Shown here one piece after another: positions 1 through 12,255 of a stretch of 64,000 bases of DNA. The stretch spans positions 224,190 to 288,189 of the forward strand of contig LSYV01000054.1 of assembly GCA_001584585.1 (NCBI GenBank), read 5' to 3'. The translations under genes and the position numbers were made by a program. The stretch comes from Gonium pectorale. Taxonomy: Eukaryota; Chlorophyta; Chlorophyceae; Chlamydomonadales; Volvocaceae. The first letter of the stretch is position 1; every line of letters begins with the position of its first letter. Below the pieces are notes generated by a model. It saw only the letters and a list, made by a program, of their open reading frames with translations. It ran no database searches and was not told the origin of the DNA.

Positions 1-1229
1 TGCGCCCTTGCGTCGTGGACATGACGGCAAGGGCTCTGGTTGATGCTGGCATGACTGGGTGGAGCGAAAAAGGAAACGGCGCTTGAGGTCCTCTTCATGG
101 GGTGCAGAAGATGGCACGGGGAGAGGACTAAGTATTGTAATGGGATGCAAAAGCAGACTGCTCAAGGCCCCCACCGTTTGTTACTCCGACGGTGGGCAGT
201 CAAGGGGGCCGGTGGGCCGCCCTTGACATGATTCACGTTTGCCGGGGCTGGCGAGGCCCCCCCGCCCGCCTCCCCGTAGGGTCCCCGTAGAATCCTAAGC
301 ATTGGGGCAGAACCCAGGCACTGCAGGAGACTTTCCACTTTACAACTGTTTATAGATCAATAGCATGTTGTCAAATGTAAAAGACCAGCCAAAGAAAATG
401 GGGGTGTATTGTTTGCCCTCTCAGCTGCCGTTAATGGCCGAGCATTAAAGCAGTGACGCCCCGATTGTTACGGCTTGTCCAATGGGCACGATGCAGGCCA
501 AAAGCATAGGCCTACCCACATGTGCGCCGATCCGCGAAGCTGCTTCTAGATCGGGGCCCGCCTGACCAGTAGGCGCCCTTGTCAGTCATCCGGGATGACT
601 CAAATTCATGGGCCCTCCCCACTCGACACAGGTTTGACATTACAGAAGGAATTTGCCGTGGATTCACCCAGACCCAGGTTGCAATGCAAGAGGCGGTTCT
701 CCCAGCAGAGCAGACCCGTGGGTCACACGACCTGACCTGGTATGGGTAGCGCCTGTACGCGTTTGCAGCTGCCGCCCTGCAGCTCTGCACAGCAGTCCGC
801 ACGCTCGCTCGCGTTCCAGCCCGGGCTTAGTAGGGCTAGTGTATCCCGCACACAACACAGCGGGCTACAAGTCAGACAGTAGACTCCACATGGCCCACAT
901 TTTCTCCACGTGGCAATGTGGAACAGTACTAGGGAGCAGAGACCCAGATGAGCACGTGCGCTCTCACAGATTGCGGGCAAGTGGACTGGCAGCGCAGCAC
1001 ATATCGTCAGGTTTTGCAAAATGCGAGACCGCCTGGCGACCCCGCCCTCCTCCGCTCAGCTTGTCCTCCCTCCCACCCTGTGGTTTGGGCGGCCCCTCCG
1101 CAGCCGCAGGACGCATCGAGCCCGCGACCCAGTTCGCCTGTCCCCTCCGCACCCTCAGCCGGCTCTGCCCCTCGGGGCCCAAGTCGTCAACGTGCACTAT
1201 TCTGGTAACACCCCGGGGGGGGGCCCGGT
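1..1229. other. Left-edge region without a supportable gene
   Basis: No exon could be supported here. A frame open from about 653 to 1303 runs through the N gap and has no recognisable motif. The paralogue at 5908 has about 560 coding bases upstream of the point where this copy resumes after the gap, and nothing resembling those bases is visible before the gap. The flank is therefore either unrelated sequence joined at a gap or the original promoter side of a truncated copy. Confidence 0.5.
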
Positions 1230-1249
1230 NNNNNNNNNNNNNNNNNNNN
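1230..1249. other. Assembly gap (20 N)
   Basis: A run of 20 N, the usual placeholder for a gap of unknown size. Coding sequence of the first MYND-like paralogue begins directly after it, in frame, so its first exon is interrupted here. Confidence 0.95.
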
Positions 1250-1250
1250 G

Positions 1251-4236
1251 GCCCAGCGCAGGTCGGCACGGAACGCTCATGCACTACGCAGCGTGACCGA
1301 TGACGCTTTCAACCTGATCTCCTCGTTCCACGGCTTTCTTTGCGGCGAGCTTCGATCCGAGTTCGACGCCGAGCTCCAGGCAAGCGGCCTGCTGGAGCAA
1401 TGTGGCCGGGCAGTGCTGCTGCTGGCCTCCTATGGCAACGGCATCCCGCTGGAGCTCAGCTGTACCGGGCACGACCTCATGAGCTTGGGCATTGCCAGCA
1501 GCTCCGCCGGCGACCTGCGCGGCCGGCCCTGCCTGTCCTACCTGCTCTCCTGCCACATGGTCCAGCTGTGTGCGGCACTGGACGGCGGGCCCACCTACGG
1601 GCTGCCGGAGGCCGGGGAGGGGCCGGGCGCAGCGCCCAAGCTGGTGACCGAGTCGGCGGAGATGGACAGCTACCTGGCGCAGTGCGGGCTGGAGATGTGG
1701 GAGAACACCATCCGCAGGGCGCGGGAGGGGCCCGGTGAATGCATCGCCGCTGCAGCTCCGGCCATTGGCGACGCAGGTGCCGTGGGTGGCGTGGGGCCCG
1801 TGGACGGTGATGCCCTCGTTCTGCCCCTCAACCGCCGAGCCGCTTTCAGAGTGGCCATGCGTCTCGTGGCGGCGGCCTTTGCGGCGGTGCCTCGGGCGCA
1901 GGGTGCAGGTGCCGCCGCCGGTGCCGCCGCTGGGGCTGGTGGCGGCGGTGCAGCCGCCGGCGCTGCGGCAGGCCCGCAGGCGGCCAAGGTGGCACCGAGC
2001 GAGGCCATGTCGTTGCTCCTGCGGGCTCTAAAGTGCGCGCGGGAGGCGTGCCGCGAGGAGGCCGCGTGTGCCGCTGGTGCTGCGCCGCCGGGCGCCCTCG
2101 GCCGCCTGGGGCGGCTTTGGGAGGTGCGGCTGGCGGCGGCGGAGCGGGCTCAGCTGGTCGAGAATGGCCAATCCTGGACCGGTGGCTGCGGGCGGCGGTG
2201 GAACACGTGGGACTTCGAGCCCGTCATCTTGCACCTGGAGCTGCCTCGGAGCGCCGACACCGGTGGGTATGGTGGAACGAGAAATCGATGAAGGGACATC
2301 GGCTTTGTAGGCGTGCTGCGCGAGTCTTTGTGGTTTTGTACGTCATATGCCCCTGCGGACAGCCAGGGCACCCGGACGGCCCAGCGGAGCCGACACAACT
2401 CCAAGCCGGCTGCACAGAGGCCTCAGATTTCCGACAACTAGCATGGTAGCTGCTCCGCTGGGTCGTCCGGATGCCCTAGCAGTCCGCAGAGGCATTTGTT
2501 AAGCACATAACATACTAATGTCGAGGCTTGAGTCATTTTGCGAAGTTTCGTAGTGGGCGACCGCCATGGCTGGCCGGACAGTCTCCGTGCGCATGCGTAT
2601 GCATGCACCCACACCTTGGCGTGGAGACATGCAATGTACGGCTTCACGCTTCCATTCCCTGAATCCATAACTGTGACCTTGTGCCCTCTTTACCTCAGGC
2701 CTTGCAGCGCTCCCCGCGGCGCCCTCCCTGGACGTCGCGGCCGCCCTGGGCGCGGGCTACGTCGCCCGCATCGAGCGTTTGATGCGCCGGTGCAGTCCGG
2801 AGGTCAGGACGTCGCTCAAGCTGCCGGGGCGTTACGACGCTGCTGCGTGGGCCCAAATGCTGGCGTTCGGGCCGCTGAGGGAGACGCTGTCGCTCCTGGC
2901 CACTGCGGCCAAGAAGGTCGGCAAGGGCTCAGCGGAGCCAGTCGCAGAGTACCAGGCCTGTATGTGGTACGATCAAAGCGTGGGAGAGGTGGAGCTCCTG
3001 CTCTCACCGGTGCCGCTGCAATGGCTGCGGGGCGTGGCGGCGGGCGGGGCCGCGGCAGCCCCGGAACCGGTCGGGGCCGGCGAGGCCGACAGCCTCGCAG
3101 CGGGTCCCCCCCGCCTGTGTGCTGCGGTGTCCTACATCGCCCATTACCTCCTGCCGGCGGCCTTTCGCGTCATGCCCCCTATCGTGCAGGACGCCGCGCG
3201 CCTTTCCCACAACGGGTATGTGGTCATAGAAGATACCCGGCGTGAAGCGTTGATGTTGGGGAAGCGGAACTAGCCCCAGCCTCATGATACTGAACTGATG
3301 TTCGGTTACTTCTCTTCTCGATGAGCCATGCTGCGTTCAATGCTGTTCCCTCTGAGAAGTGGGCGACTTGGCGTGATGTGTTCGCACGCTCAAGTAGACA
3401 CGCAGCTGGGTTCCGACACTGCGACTTTTCCCTTGCCTCGCGTTCCCAACAGGTACACCGTCACCATCTCGCTGCTGCGCTGGCTGCCGCTGCTGGCCGC
3501 GGCCCGCGCCACGCTGCCCTGGGCGTCCTCCCTGCTTTCCGGCCCCGAATGGGGTCTGGCGGAGCTGCTGGGCTGCACGCTGGGCCAGGCGCTGCTGAGC
3601 GGCATAAACCGCGTGAATAGCGACATGGGCGGCCTGCTGCCCGCGCTGGCGGAGGCGCTGCGGGCACTGGTCCACCTGGCACCAGAATCGCTGGCGGAGG
3701 CGCTGCCGGGCGCGGTGGCGTTTGCCATTCGGGTCCTAGTCGCTACAACAGCTGATGGCCATAATGTGGACATCCATACCCTGCAGGCTAAAGTTCTAGA
3801 AGCTCTGCCTAAGTCTGGTGTGCTCCAGGCCGTGTTCGGCCCGGGCGGCGACTCCCCCGAGCCAGAGCTGCTGGCCGCGCTGGAGCGCCTGCTCATCGGG
3901 GATGCCCCAGGCCGCGACCCCGCCGCCGCGCCGTCAGGCACCACGTCGGCGTCCTCGTCGCCAGTGGTGGTGCCGGACCTGCCCGCCGACCTTGCGGAGT
4001 GGGTCGCTGCCGCCGCGCTGCTGCTGCCGCTCGCGGACCTCCGCCTGCTGCTGCCCGGCTGCGCCAACCCGCGCTGCACCAGCCTGGTCGGGCCCTCAGA
4101 GCGGGAGATGCAGCTGCCGGTCCGGGACGGGCCGGGTGGCGGGGCCGGGGACGGGGACGGTGGCAGAGGCGAGGAGCGGTGGTACTGCAGCCAGGGCTGC
4201 GCGGAGGAGCACCGGGGGGCGGGCCCTGGGTTGTAG
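1251..4236 (+). CDS. MYND-like zinc-finger family protein, copy A (5' partial)
   Basis: Three exons are supported: 1251-2262 (5' end lost at the gap), 2708-3215 and 3453-4236, with phases matching across both introns (GTGGGT and GTATGT donors, CAG acceptors). The product parallels the neighbour at 5908 from its residue 184 onward. It has helical Leu/Ala-rich stretches, a Gly/Ala linker and a C-terminal Cys/His patch (CANPRC, then WYCSQGCAEEH) resembling the ends of a MYND finger, a protein-interaction zinc-binding domain. The middle Cys pair of a normal MYND is not visible, so zinc binding is doubtful. Exons 2 and 3 are open, so the copy may be functional if the missing 5' half lies in the gap. 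The alternative is a 5'-truncated duplicate. The cellular role is unknown. Confidence 0.6.
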
Positions 4237-5907
4237 GGGGAGGAGGATAGGGGGACGGGAAGGCTGGGTCGGACTCCATATTTGCTAGTCTGAGCCTCTG
4301 AGTCTAGGTGACCGTGACGGTCCCAGCCTGGCGTGTGGCGCGCCGTGTGGGCGGTGCATGCAGACTTCGGGCGGATTGTTTGCGGGATGATGAGCTAGGG
4401 TGCCGTGGGTGGCCTTCCCCTTGGTGTCCTGTCGCATCTTGTCTCGACGTTGGCGCCCGGCGCGGAGGGTGGGGCTGCAAACGCCGCCACGTGGTCGCCA
4501 TGCGGTTAGAAGGGACTCAAGGATAGCGTCGGCGCGTCTGCGGTGTGACGGATTCGAGGCTGCGGTGTGCATCACAGGCAGCAGGAGAGGTGATGACATT
4601 CGTGTGCAGTAAGCCATGCGGCGTAAGTCATAGGGTGCATTTAGCAGTTGTTGTTCGCCCGACGTGGTGCATAGCGTTGTCGCTGCCATGCGGTGCGAGG
4701 CACTGGGCGTACGGGACGCCGGGCGGTTTCAGCTGCAGTCCGGCAAACCCTGGGCCGCACAACGCGCAAGTCCGGTGCTGCAGCCCGACAGGCAGCCTGA
4801 CGGGGGTACTGTGGCTTGACAGCGTTGAGCGACGCTGAGAGCTGTTGAGGCTTTTCGGTGCGACTGGAATGTGCGCTTTGGGAAGCTGTTTGTCCGATTG
4901 GAGGCCCGCGTGTGGCGTGCGATAACCTCGATGAAGGGTAGGTGGCATGGGGGGCGTTTACGACGTCTAGCTGGTTTCGGCCGGCATTGATTGTTTAGGA
5001 GAATGTTAAGGACACCGCCGGGCATGGGCTTCGTTCGCATCAACCGAGCAGAGCCGTCGGCTGTCATGCGCACGTCCAGTGCTCCGTGGATCCGAAGCCA
5101 TTGCCAGCGGCTATTTGAGTTGTACCAGCAAGCTGGCGCGCAGGCCAAGGCGCAGGTGGCGTGCAGAGGCTGCACAAGCCACCAACAGGGCCCCCATGTC
5201 GCCGAGACCGGGCGGCTTGTGAATGCCGAAGACGTGGAGGGACCATGCCGTGATGCGAAACATAAGTAACACGGCTCGCGCGCGCAGCGCAGTCGGCGAG
5301 GGTGGGGGTTTTGCTGGCGGGCGGGGGGGCGGGTGGGTGGGGGCGTCGGCTTGCTTGGGGGGGGGGTAAGGGATCTGCTTGGTTGCATTGTTTGCTTGGG
5401 TTCCTTTGCGGCGGCGTTGCATTGGGCCCGTGCAGGGCTCGGCCTGCAACGGTGGGGGTTCGGCCCTCCCTGGTTGGCTGAGTTTCCTTGCGCGTTGCAG
5501 TACTTGGCCTGCAGCGATGATGGCCACAGCGTTGGCTGTGTGTTAGTTGTGTCAGTGGACGCCGCTAGTCGGGCCTGGTAGGCGTGGCCGTGGGGACGAT
5601 TTCTAACCAGACGTGGGTACCAAGGGGGTTGGACCCAGTTGAACATTATGAAGAATCTGCTTAAGGCCATCAACGTCCCCGCCACGGTCCCCGCCGCGAA
5701 GGCCGGCACGACCCCGGCACCGACAGGGTCGGTTCGCCCCATCCAGAACATAATCTATTCGTTCATATGTGTTTGGCGTGTACAGTCTGCGCCAGAGAAT
5801 GCTCAGTCCTTGGCTTCAAACGTCGACCTGCCTGAAGACACTGCGGGCACAGCCTTGACATTGGGGACTGCTAGTTGTGCTAGCACAATAGCGGTTAGTA
5901 CCCTCAA
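4237..5907. other. Intergenic spacer between the two tandem MYND-like paralogues
   Basis: No exon is supported. A G-rich tract lies around 5285-5370. A long minus-strand open frame (4729-5751) overlaps other open frames of similar length and has no domain, so it is treated as a base-composition artefact. Promoter elements of the downstream gene should be here, but none is recognised. Confidence 0.45.
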
Positions 5908-8900
5908 ATGCCCCCAAGATTAGCTCGCGCGCAAGCGAGCAGCAGAAACAACGTCAAAAGGAAAGAGGATGCTCGCAGCCGCTCGCTGGCGCGCTTGCAA
6001 GCGCTGGCGGCTAAAGTCCTTGCAGAGGTCGACAATCGCAGCTTCCGGCTCTCACAGGCCGACGTCGAGTCTGCGGTCAAGGACGTGTCGGCAGCTGATG
6101 AGAAAGGCGAAAGCGCCGACGGTCACCCGTGGCCTGGGCTGTGGCTTGCCAGCGGGCCGCAGCACTGGCCGGCGCTGCTGGCGCTATACGCGCTGGCGCT
6201 GCGCCGCTCCTGCGCGTCACTGGACACGGGGGTATCGGACGGCATGCGGGCAGCATACACGGAGCTGCGGAGGGCGTTGATTGGTTCGCTCATGAGCCTT
6301 AAAGCGCCTGACACGACACAGCAAGGGCGAGCCATCTACGGGCAGCTTGTCCGCTTACGGCTGGCCGTTGTCCGCTCGCACGCGTTCCGGTGCTACGCCG
6401 CGCTGTTGTCGGGCGCCGCGGACCAGCTGACCCAGCGCAGGTCGGCACGGAACGCTCATGCACTACGCAGCGTGACCGATGACGCTTTCAACCTGATCTC
6501 CTCATTCCACGGCTACCTTGGTGGCGAGCTTGACTCTGCGTTTACCGCGGAACTCCGGGCAAGCGGCCTGCTGGAGCAATGGGCCCGAGCGGTGGTGATG
6601 CTGGCCTCCTATGGCAACGGTATCCCGCTGGACCCAAACTATGCCGCGATGTATCTCATGAACTTGGGCATTGACAGCAGCTCCGCCGGCGACCTGCGCG
6701 GCCGGCCCTGCCTGTCCTACCTGCTCTCTTGCCACATGGTCCAGCTGTGTGCGGCACTGGACGGCGGGCCCACCTACGGGCTGCCCAAGGCCGGGGAGGG
6801 GCCGGGCGCAGCGCCCAAGCTGGTGACCGAGTCGGCGGAGATGGACAGCTACCTGGCGCAGTGCGGGCTGGAGATGTGGGAGAACACCATCCGCAGGGCA
6901 CGGGAGGAGCGCGGCTTGATCGACGCCGCTGCAGCGCCGGCCATTGACGGCGCATGTCTCGCGGGTGGCGTAGGTCCCGAGAACGGGGTTGCCCTCGTTC
7001 CACCCCTCAACCGCCGAGCCGCTTTCAGGGTGGCCATGCGTCTCGTGGCGGCGGCCTTTGCGGCGGTGCCTCGGGCGCAGGGTGCAGGTGCCGCCGCCGG
7101 TGCCGCCGCTGGGGCTGGTGGCGGCGGTGCAGCCGCCGGAGCTGCGGCAGGCCCCCAGGCAGCCAAGGTCTCACCGAGCCAGGCGATGTCGTTGCTCCTG
7201 CGGGCTCTCGAGTGCGCGCGGGAGGCGTGCCGCGAGGAGGCCGCGTGCGCCGCTGGTGCTGCGCCGCCGGGTGCCCTCAGCCGCCTGGGGCGGCTTTGGG
7301 AGGTGCGGCTGGCGGCGGCGGAGCGGGCCCAGCTGGTCGAGAGTGACGAATCACTGCATGATCGCTTCACGCAGCGGTGGCAGCTGTGGGACTTCCAGGA
7401 CCTCGTTGTGCGCCTGGAGCCGGCCCCAAGCGCCGGCACCGGTGAGCATGGTACATGGCGGGCTCGACGCAGAGGCAAGATGTTCGCATGCGTGCTGACA
7501 CGAACCTCTGTCTCGACGTACACGATATCCTTAGGCCCCGCTACATGTCGGAAAGCCTGGGCCGCGATTCATGCCGCCTGGAGTCGTGACGGGCCCGCTG
7601 GGCCGTGCGGGTGCGGCAGGCACGCCATGCTCCCCGCGCCTCACGACCTTGCGTGTGCGTGTGCAGAGCGTCGAATATCCGCATATGCGCAACGTGGGCG
7701 ACACCCCACACGGTTTGTGCGTTATGTGTGCGTGATGGTATGCTCAAAGCAGTCTATAAGCGGTGAAAGAGTTCTATAAGCGACAAAACAACCTAGCTGG
7801 AGGCCCTTAAGCCCGACCCAGCTTAGTGACCCTCGTAAGTACTTAACGCTGGGGTGCTGAGGGGCTGGTCTGGGTGAAGATAGCTGAGCTGAAACGATTT
7901 GAGTGTGCACGTGAATTTACTATTGGAACACTGCTGGACGTATCCCTTCGTTGGCCGTAATATGACATAACACCTTGCTCACGGAAGACCACTGAACTCT
8001 TCGCCTCTGCGCCCTGGGCCTTGCAGCGCTCCCCGCGGCGCCCTCCCTGGACGTCGCGGCCGCTCTGGGCGCGGGCTACGTCGCCCGCATCGAGCGTATG
8101 ATGCGCCGGTGCAGTCCCGAGGTCAGGACGTCGCTCATGCTGCTGGATGAGTTCGACCCTGTTGCGTGGGCCCAGGTCCTGGCTTTCGGGCCGCTGCGGG
8201 ACATGCTGTCGCTCCTGGCCACTGCCGCCAAGAAGGTCCGCAAGAACGCAGCGGAGCCCTGCACGCGGTATCACACTGGCATTGAGAGCGTGGGGCTCCT
8301 GCTCTCACCAGTTCCACTGCAGTTGCTGCGGGGCTTAGCGGCGGGCGGGGCTGCGGCGGACCTGGGCCCGTTCGAAGTCGGCGAGCTTGACAGCTTCGCA
8401 GCGGGCCCGCCCCGCCTGCGTGCTGCGGTGTCCTATATCGCGCACCATCTCCTGCCGACGGCCTTCCGCGCCATGCCCCCCATCGTGCTGAATAGTTGTT
8501 TCCTTGACAGCAGCAGGTATGTGATCCCGTTGAGTACCCGGACGATCACAAAATAAGGGTAATGGGCCGCATGACCCTGGTCCATGAACCTGGTCTGCGA
8601 GGGCTGGGACAAAGAGGCGAGATCACCCTGCTGCTGCCCTTGGTAATGCGCCACGTTCCAAGCAATACGAACGGGTTGATATTGTGGTATGTGAAGCGTG
8701 TTCAAACCGACGCGCGGCTTGGTCCTGACACCGCGGCCTTTCCTACACCGCGCGTTCCCAAACAGGTACTTCGTCACCATCTCGCTGCTGCGCTGGCTGC
8801 CGGTGCTGGCTGCAGCCCGCACCACGCTGCCCTGGGCGTCCTCCCTGCTGTCCGGCCCCGAGTGGGGTCTGGCGGAGCTGCTGGGCTGCACGCTGGGCCA

Positions 8901-9534
8901 GGCGCTGCACGGGGCCATGAACGGCGGGAGCGCCATGCGTGGCCTGCTGCCCGCGCTTGTGGAGGCACTGCGGGCACTATGCCTCCTGGCACCAGAGCTG
9001 CTGGCGGAGGCGCTGCCGGGCGCGGTGGCGTTTGCCAGTCGGGTCCAAGCCGCCGCCCTTGCCTTTTTACGATGGATTTTGCGACGTGGGCGCCGATACC
9101 CGTATGCTGCTACCACGTCTGGTGTGCTGCAGGCCGTGTTCGGCCCGGGCAGCGACTTGCCCCAGCCGGAGCTGCTAGCCGCCCTGGAGCGCCTGCGCAC
9201 CGGGACTGCCACAGGCTGCGACCCCGCCGCTGCGCCCTCCGGCAGCACGTCGGCGTCCTCGTCGCCAGTGGTGGTGCCGGACCTGCCCGCCGACCCTGCG
9301 GAGTGGGTCGCTGCCGCAGCGCTGTTGCTATCGCCCGCGGACCTCCGCCTGCTGCTGCCCGGCTGCGCCAATCCGCGCTGTGCCAACCTGGCCGGGCCCT
9401 CGGAGCTCGCGTTGCAGCTGCCAGTCCGTGGCGGAGCCGGTGACGGGGCCGTGGCTGGTGACTGGGACGTCGAGCGGCGCTACTGCAGCCAGGGCTGCGC
9501 GGAGGAGCATTGTGCAGCGGTGCCGGGGCGGTGA
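5908..9534 (+). CDS. MYND-like zinc-finger family protein, copy B (complete, 930 aa)
   Basis: The exons are 5908-7441, 8027-8516 and 8766-9534, all phases agree, and the stop is TGA. The ATG at 5908 opens a basic N-terminus (MPPRLARAQASSRNNVKRKE) followed by a continuous Leu/Ala-rich protein. Residues about 350-420 contain a Gly/Ala linker shared with copy A. The C-terminus carries CANPRC and YCSQGCAEEH, which look like the first and last Cys/His clusters of a MYND finger with the central CxxC absent. Proteins with a long variable body and a terminal MYND finger form a large family in Chlamydomonas; that placement is from general knowledge and was not tested by alignment. Most probable role is protein-protein interaction, with substrate unknown. 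Intron 1 contains a dispersed repeat (7726-7795). A TGTAA signal lies about 85 bases past the stop. Confidence 0.7.
7726..7795 (+). repeat. Dispersed repeat family B, copy 1 (intronic)
   Basis: This segment in intron 1 of copy B matches the reverse complement of 57905-57985. Shared blocks are GGTATGCTCAAA, then TTCTATAAGCGACA, then AACAACC, with a short length difference between them and a TG-rich 5' edge in both. It has no coding potential and is probably a small non-autonomous element. Confidence 0.6.
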
Positions 9535-9616
9535 GGGTCGGGACGCGGCATGGGCGGGCCAGGCCAGTGGTCACCCAAGATGAGCGTGAATGACACCGTG
9601 GTGGACTGAACAAAAG

Positions 9617-9621
9617 TGTAA
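9617..9621 (+). terminator. Polyadenylation signal TGTAA of MYND-like copy B
   Basis: TGTAA, the typical chlorophycean poly(A) signal, occurs about 85 bases after the stop at 9534 on the sense strand. The pentamer is short, so the call rests on position. Confidence 0.5.
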
Positions 9622-9694
9622 GGCGCTCATCGAGCTGGGGGTGGGAGGGATGGGGGAGTGACCACGAGGCTCAAACAATGGGACAAGTACGGTC

Positions 9695-10194
9695 AGTTAT
9701 GACAAGGGTTGGCCCCAAACTTATAACGGGAAGTCGTATAGTATACATATACGTAGAATTGTACGGTTTCTACGCTTTCTAGCTATACTAGAACGTATAC
9801 GAGTTTTCGGATCTTCGCCGCCAGGGGTCAGATGAACCTGAAACTTTGCATACGGTGTGCCCGTGCCATATCTTGCACCTTTCTGAGGTTTGAGTTTTGG
9901 CACCATGTGACGGGTTGAGAGCACTCAGCACGCACGGGCATGAGCCGACTTGACACGTGTTTGACCGAATGACCCTCCCATTGGCCATGTTCCCCGGGTT
10001 ATTCACCTCCTACGAGAATTGGCTGGCAACATGACGCCTTTGCGGGCTCATACGGGTGTAAAAACACGTTCCAGCACACTGCCGTACGGTATACGCCCTG
10101 AAAATTTCGTCTACGTTATACGTTAGAACCTACATTATAAAGTTCTACATGATGTTTTTCATCTAAGCCTATGTGGCAACCCTAGTTATGACAA
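9695..10194. mobile_element. AT-rich insert flanked by an 11-bp direct repeat (possible small transposon)
   Basis: The 11-mer AGTTATGACAA occurs at 9695-9705 and again at 10184-10194. The roughly 480 bases between are strikingly AT-rich for this genome, with many TATAC/GTATA words, and TTATAA occurs at 9721 and 10135. The arrangement looks like a short non-autonomous element with a target-site duplication. No clear long terminal inverted repeats were found and no transposase is present. Confidence 0.3.
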
Positions 10195-10622
10195 ACGTCT
10201 GCGGCGGGGCCCCGGCGTGAATTTATCGCAGGTACCGGCTCCACGCTGATGGTGTTCGAGCACATATTATGTTGAGTTCCGTTGTCCGCAAGACGGGCCA
10301 TTAGGCGGTGTCCGTGACGTACTCGTACCGGTGTGTGTTTGTCGGAACTCGCGGTGCGGGGCTGGTTGCCGGACTGTCATGTTTAGGACTTCCCATAATC
10401 TAGGCCAGCGCACGGCTTGAGGTAGCATTACTGTTGTACTAACCTGTTGTACTGACCTGGCTTGAGTTAGTGGTCCCGCTTCCGGGACCGCCAAGACTAT
10501 GCAACATCCTCCTTCAACGTACCAACCCCGTTACTCGAGTTGGGACGCTGCTCATCGGCCGTCGCGTCCAACTTCCAGGCAGCTCGCAGGCAGCTGCTGG
10601 CTGTTGGGCGGGTTAGAGTGCG

Positions 10623-10662
10623 CACGAGGGATAAAAATCTGCAGAGAAAGAGGGAGCCCGCC
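10623..10662 (+). repeat. Dispersed repeat family C, copy 1
   Basis: An A-rich start followed by ATCTGCAGAGAAAGAGG and GAGCCCGCCT. Close relatives occur at 15742-15792 (reverse orientation) and 49905-49945 (same orientation). All three are in non-coding DNA. Confidence 0.5.
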
Positions 10663-12255
10663 TCTATGGTCATACACACCCGAGGGCGCGATGTTTCCAT
10701 TAGGGCAGGCAGGTACAATTCAAGGCATGTGACGTTCGCCCCGCCCCCCAAAGACCGGCTTCCCGACTTACCAGCTTTGTCGGACTTCAACTGGTGGACT
10801 ATAAGGTTTCAAGGTTGAGCTGCGGTGGTGTTGTCATCACGGCCACCGGTCCGACGGCGCCCAGCAGCGGTTACCAGACCTTCGTGGTCCCAGCCCGCCC
10901 GGCCGGCCACGTATAGACCTGGAGTGATGAAAGAGTAGAAAGAACGAAATGAGGTACCGTTGTTGCCGGCAGCGGTCGGGGGCATGTTGACATGGCGGCA
11001 TGCAGCAGCAGACCAAAGCGCTCCCTTCCCAGTAGCTGAGTGCGTTTGAGACCGGTTGTGGCTGTCGGCGGAGCCGGCTGCTCGGTGGTGAGGCGGGGGC
11101 CCGGGAAGAGGGTACGGCCGGGGGTCTACAGGCAACGGCAGGGGGGCAGGGGGGGCAAGGGTAAGCAGCAACGGGGCAAAGTGTCCGAAACTGCAGGCGG
11201 CGGTCTGTAGGGGAAGGCTGCCTTCCCCGTTTCTGGTTATCTTTTTCATTAGGGCAGATTCCCACCGCCTGCAGGGGCACAAGCACAACAAGAAGCACAC
11301 AGGCAGGGCGTGCAGCCAGGACGTGAGGGACGGGATGGGGCGCGGCGCCAATGCTCCGCAGCAGCCTCGTTGCGTAGCTGCTACCAAAACCGGCTGCTCA
11401 TATGTGTCCAGCGGGGCACTGGTGCATGCAAAGGTGGTATCCAGAAGGCGCGGAAGGGGGGGGGGGTGCTAAAACCGAGCCCCATACCGCCATACGTCGT
11501 GCCATACGTAGCATGATGGCATCAGTCAGGGCTATGACTTGACTGCAATGTGAAGGCCATTGTGAATTTGACTGCAGTTCGCTTGCTCAAGTGTATGCAA
11601 CGCGTATTCCTACCTCGAAGCTGGGGCCAGCATAGCGGGGTCGAGGAATGGCAGTATGACATGAAGGCGGGCGGGCGGGCGGGCGCCCTGCCATAGATTG
11701 CCAATGCTGAAGAATGAGCGTTGCAGTGAATACTGCCCTTCATATGCTGTGACATCGGCCATCAGCCGTAGCGAGTACGGTGGAAAGGTTTCTACGAACC
11801 TCGTTTTCCTGACACGCAGCCAGTATAAAAGCATGCATACGTGGACAAGTGCTGGTTGAACAGGGATATAGTTGGGACAGCATCGCTTTTGTCGGCGGGG
11901 CCTCGACTCGTGGTAACAGTAACTCCGGCTTCATTGTTGCGCTCTTAATTACAACAAGCTGCGTTCAGTAGTATTGTGTCAAAATCAGCTCTCCTGCAAA
12001 TGCGACATGATTCCGCCACCCGGAACAAAGCCCCGTGACTCCCTTCATGGCTTCAGGCTTACCGAGTTGTTATTGGTGAGCGCACCCTTTCCTTTCGTTG
12101 TACGAATGCGCATCTGGGCTGTATCCAACACTGCAATAGTGTGATGCCGGGGAAAACCTGTCAGCCGTGCCAGCAATATGGCAAGGTGTTCCTGTTTGTG
12201 GCAATGATGACCTATTGTGCCCTAATCATTTGGCCCCTCAGACGCCTTGTTGGCC

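Larger units (their letters stand above)
9622..12255. other. Intergenic region between MYND-like copy B and the kinase gene
   Basis: Apart from the AT-rich insert (9695-10194) and a dispersed repeat (10623-10662), no gene is supported. Open frames here are short, overlap on both strands and lack motifs. The kinase promoter and 5' UTR should be in the right part. A CAG at about 12237 could be an acceptor for an unseen upstream exon. Confidence 0.45.

Noticed and set aside
653..1303. Plus-strand open frame at the left edge
   Set aside because: It runs through the N gap and continues out of frame relative to the real coding sequence after it.
4729..5751. 340-codon minus-strand open frame between the MYND-like paralogues
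   Set aside because: No domain, Pro/Arg-rich composition typical of GC-rich antisense frames, overlapping open frames on both strands, no splice partners.
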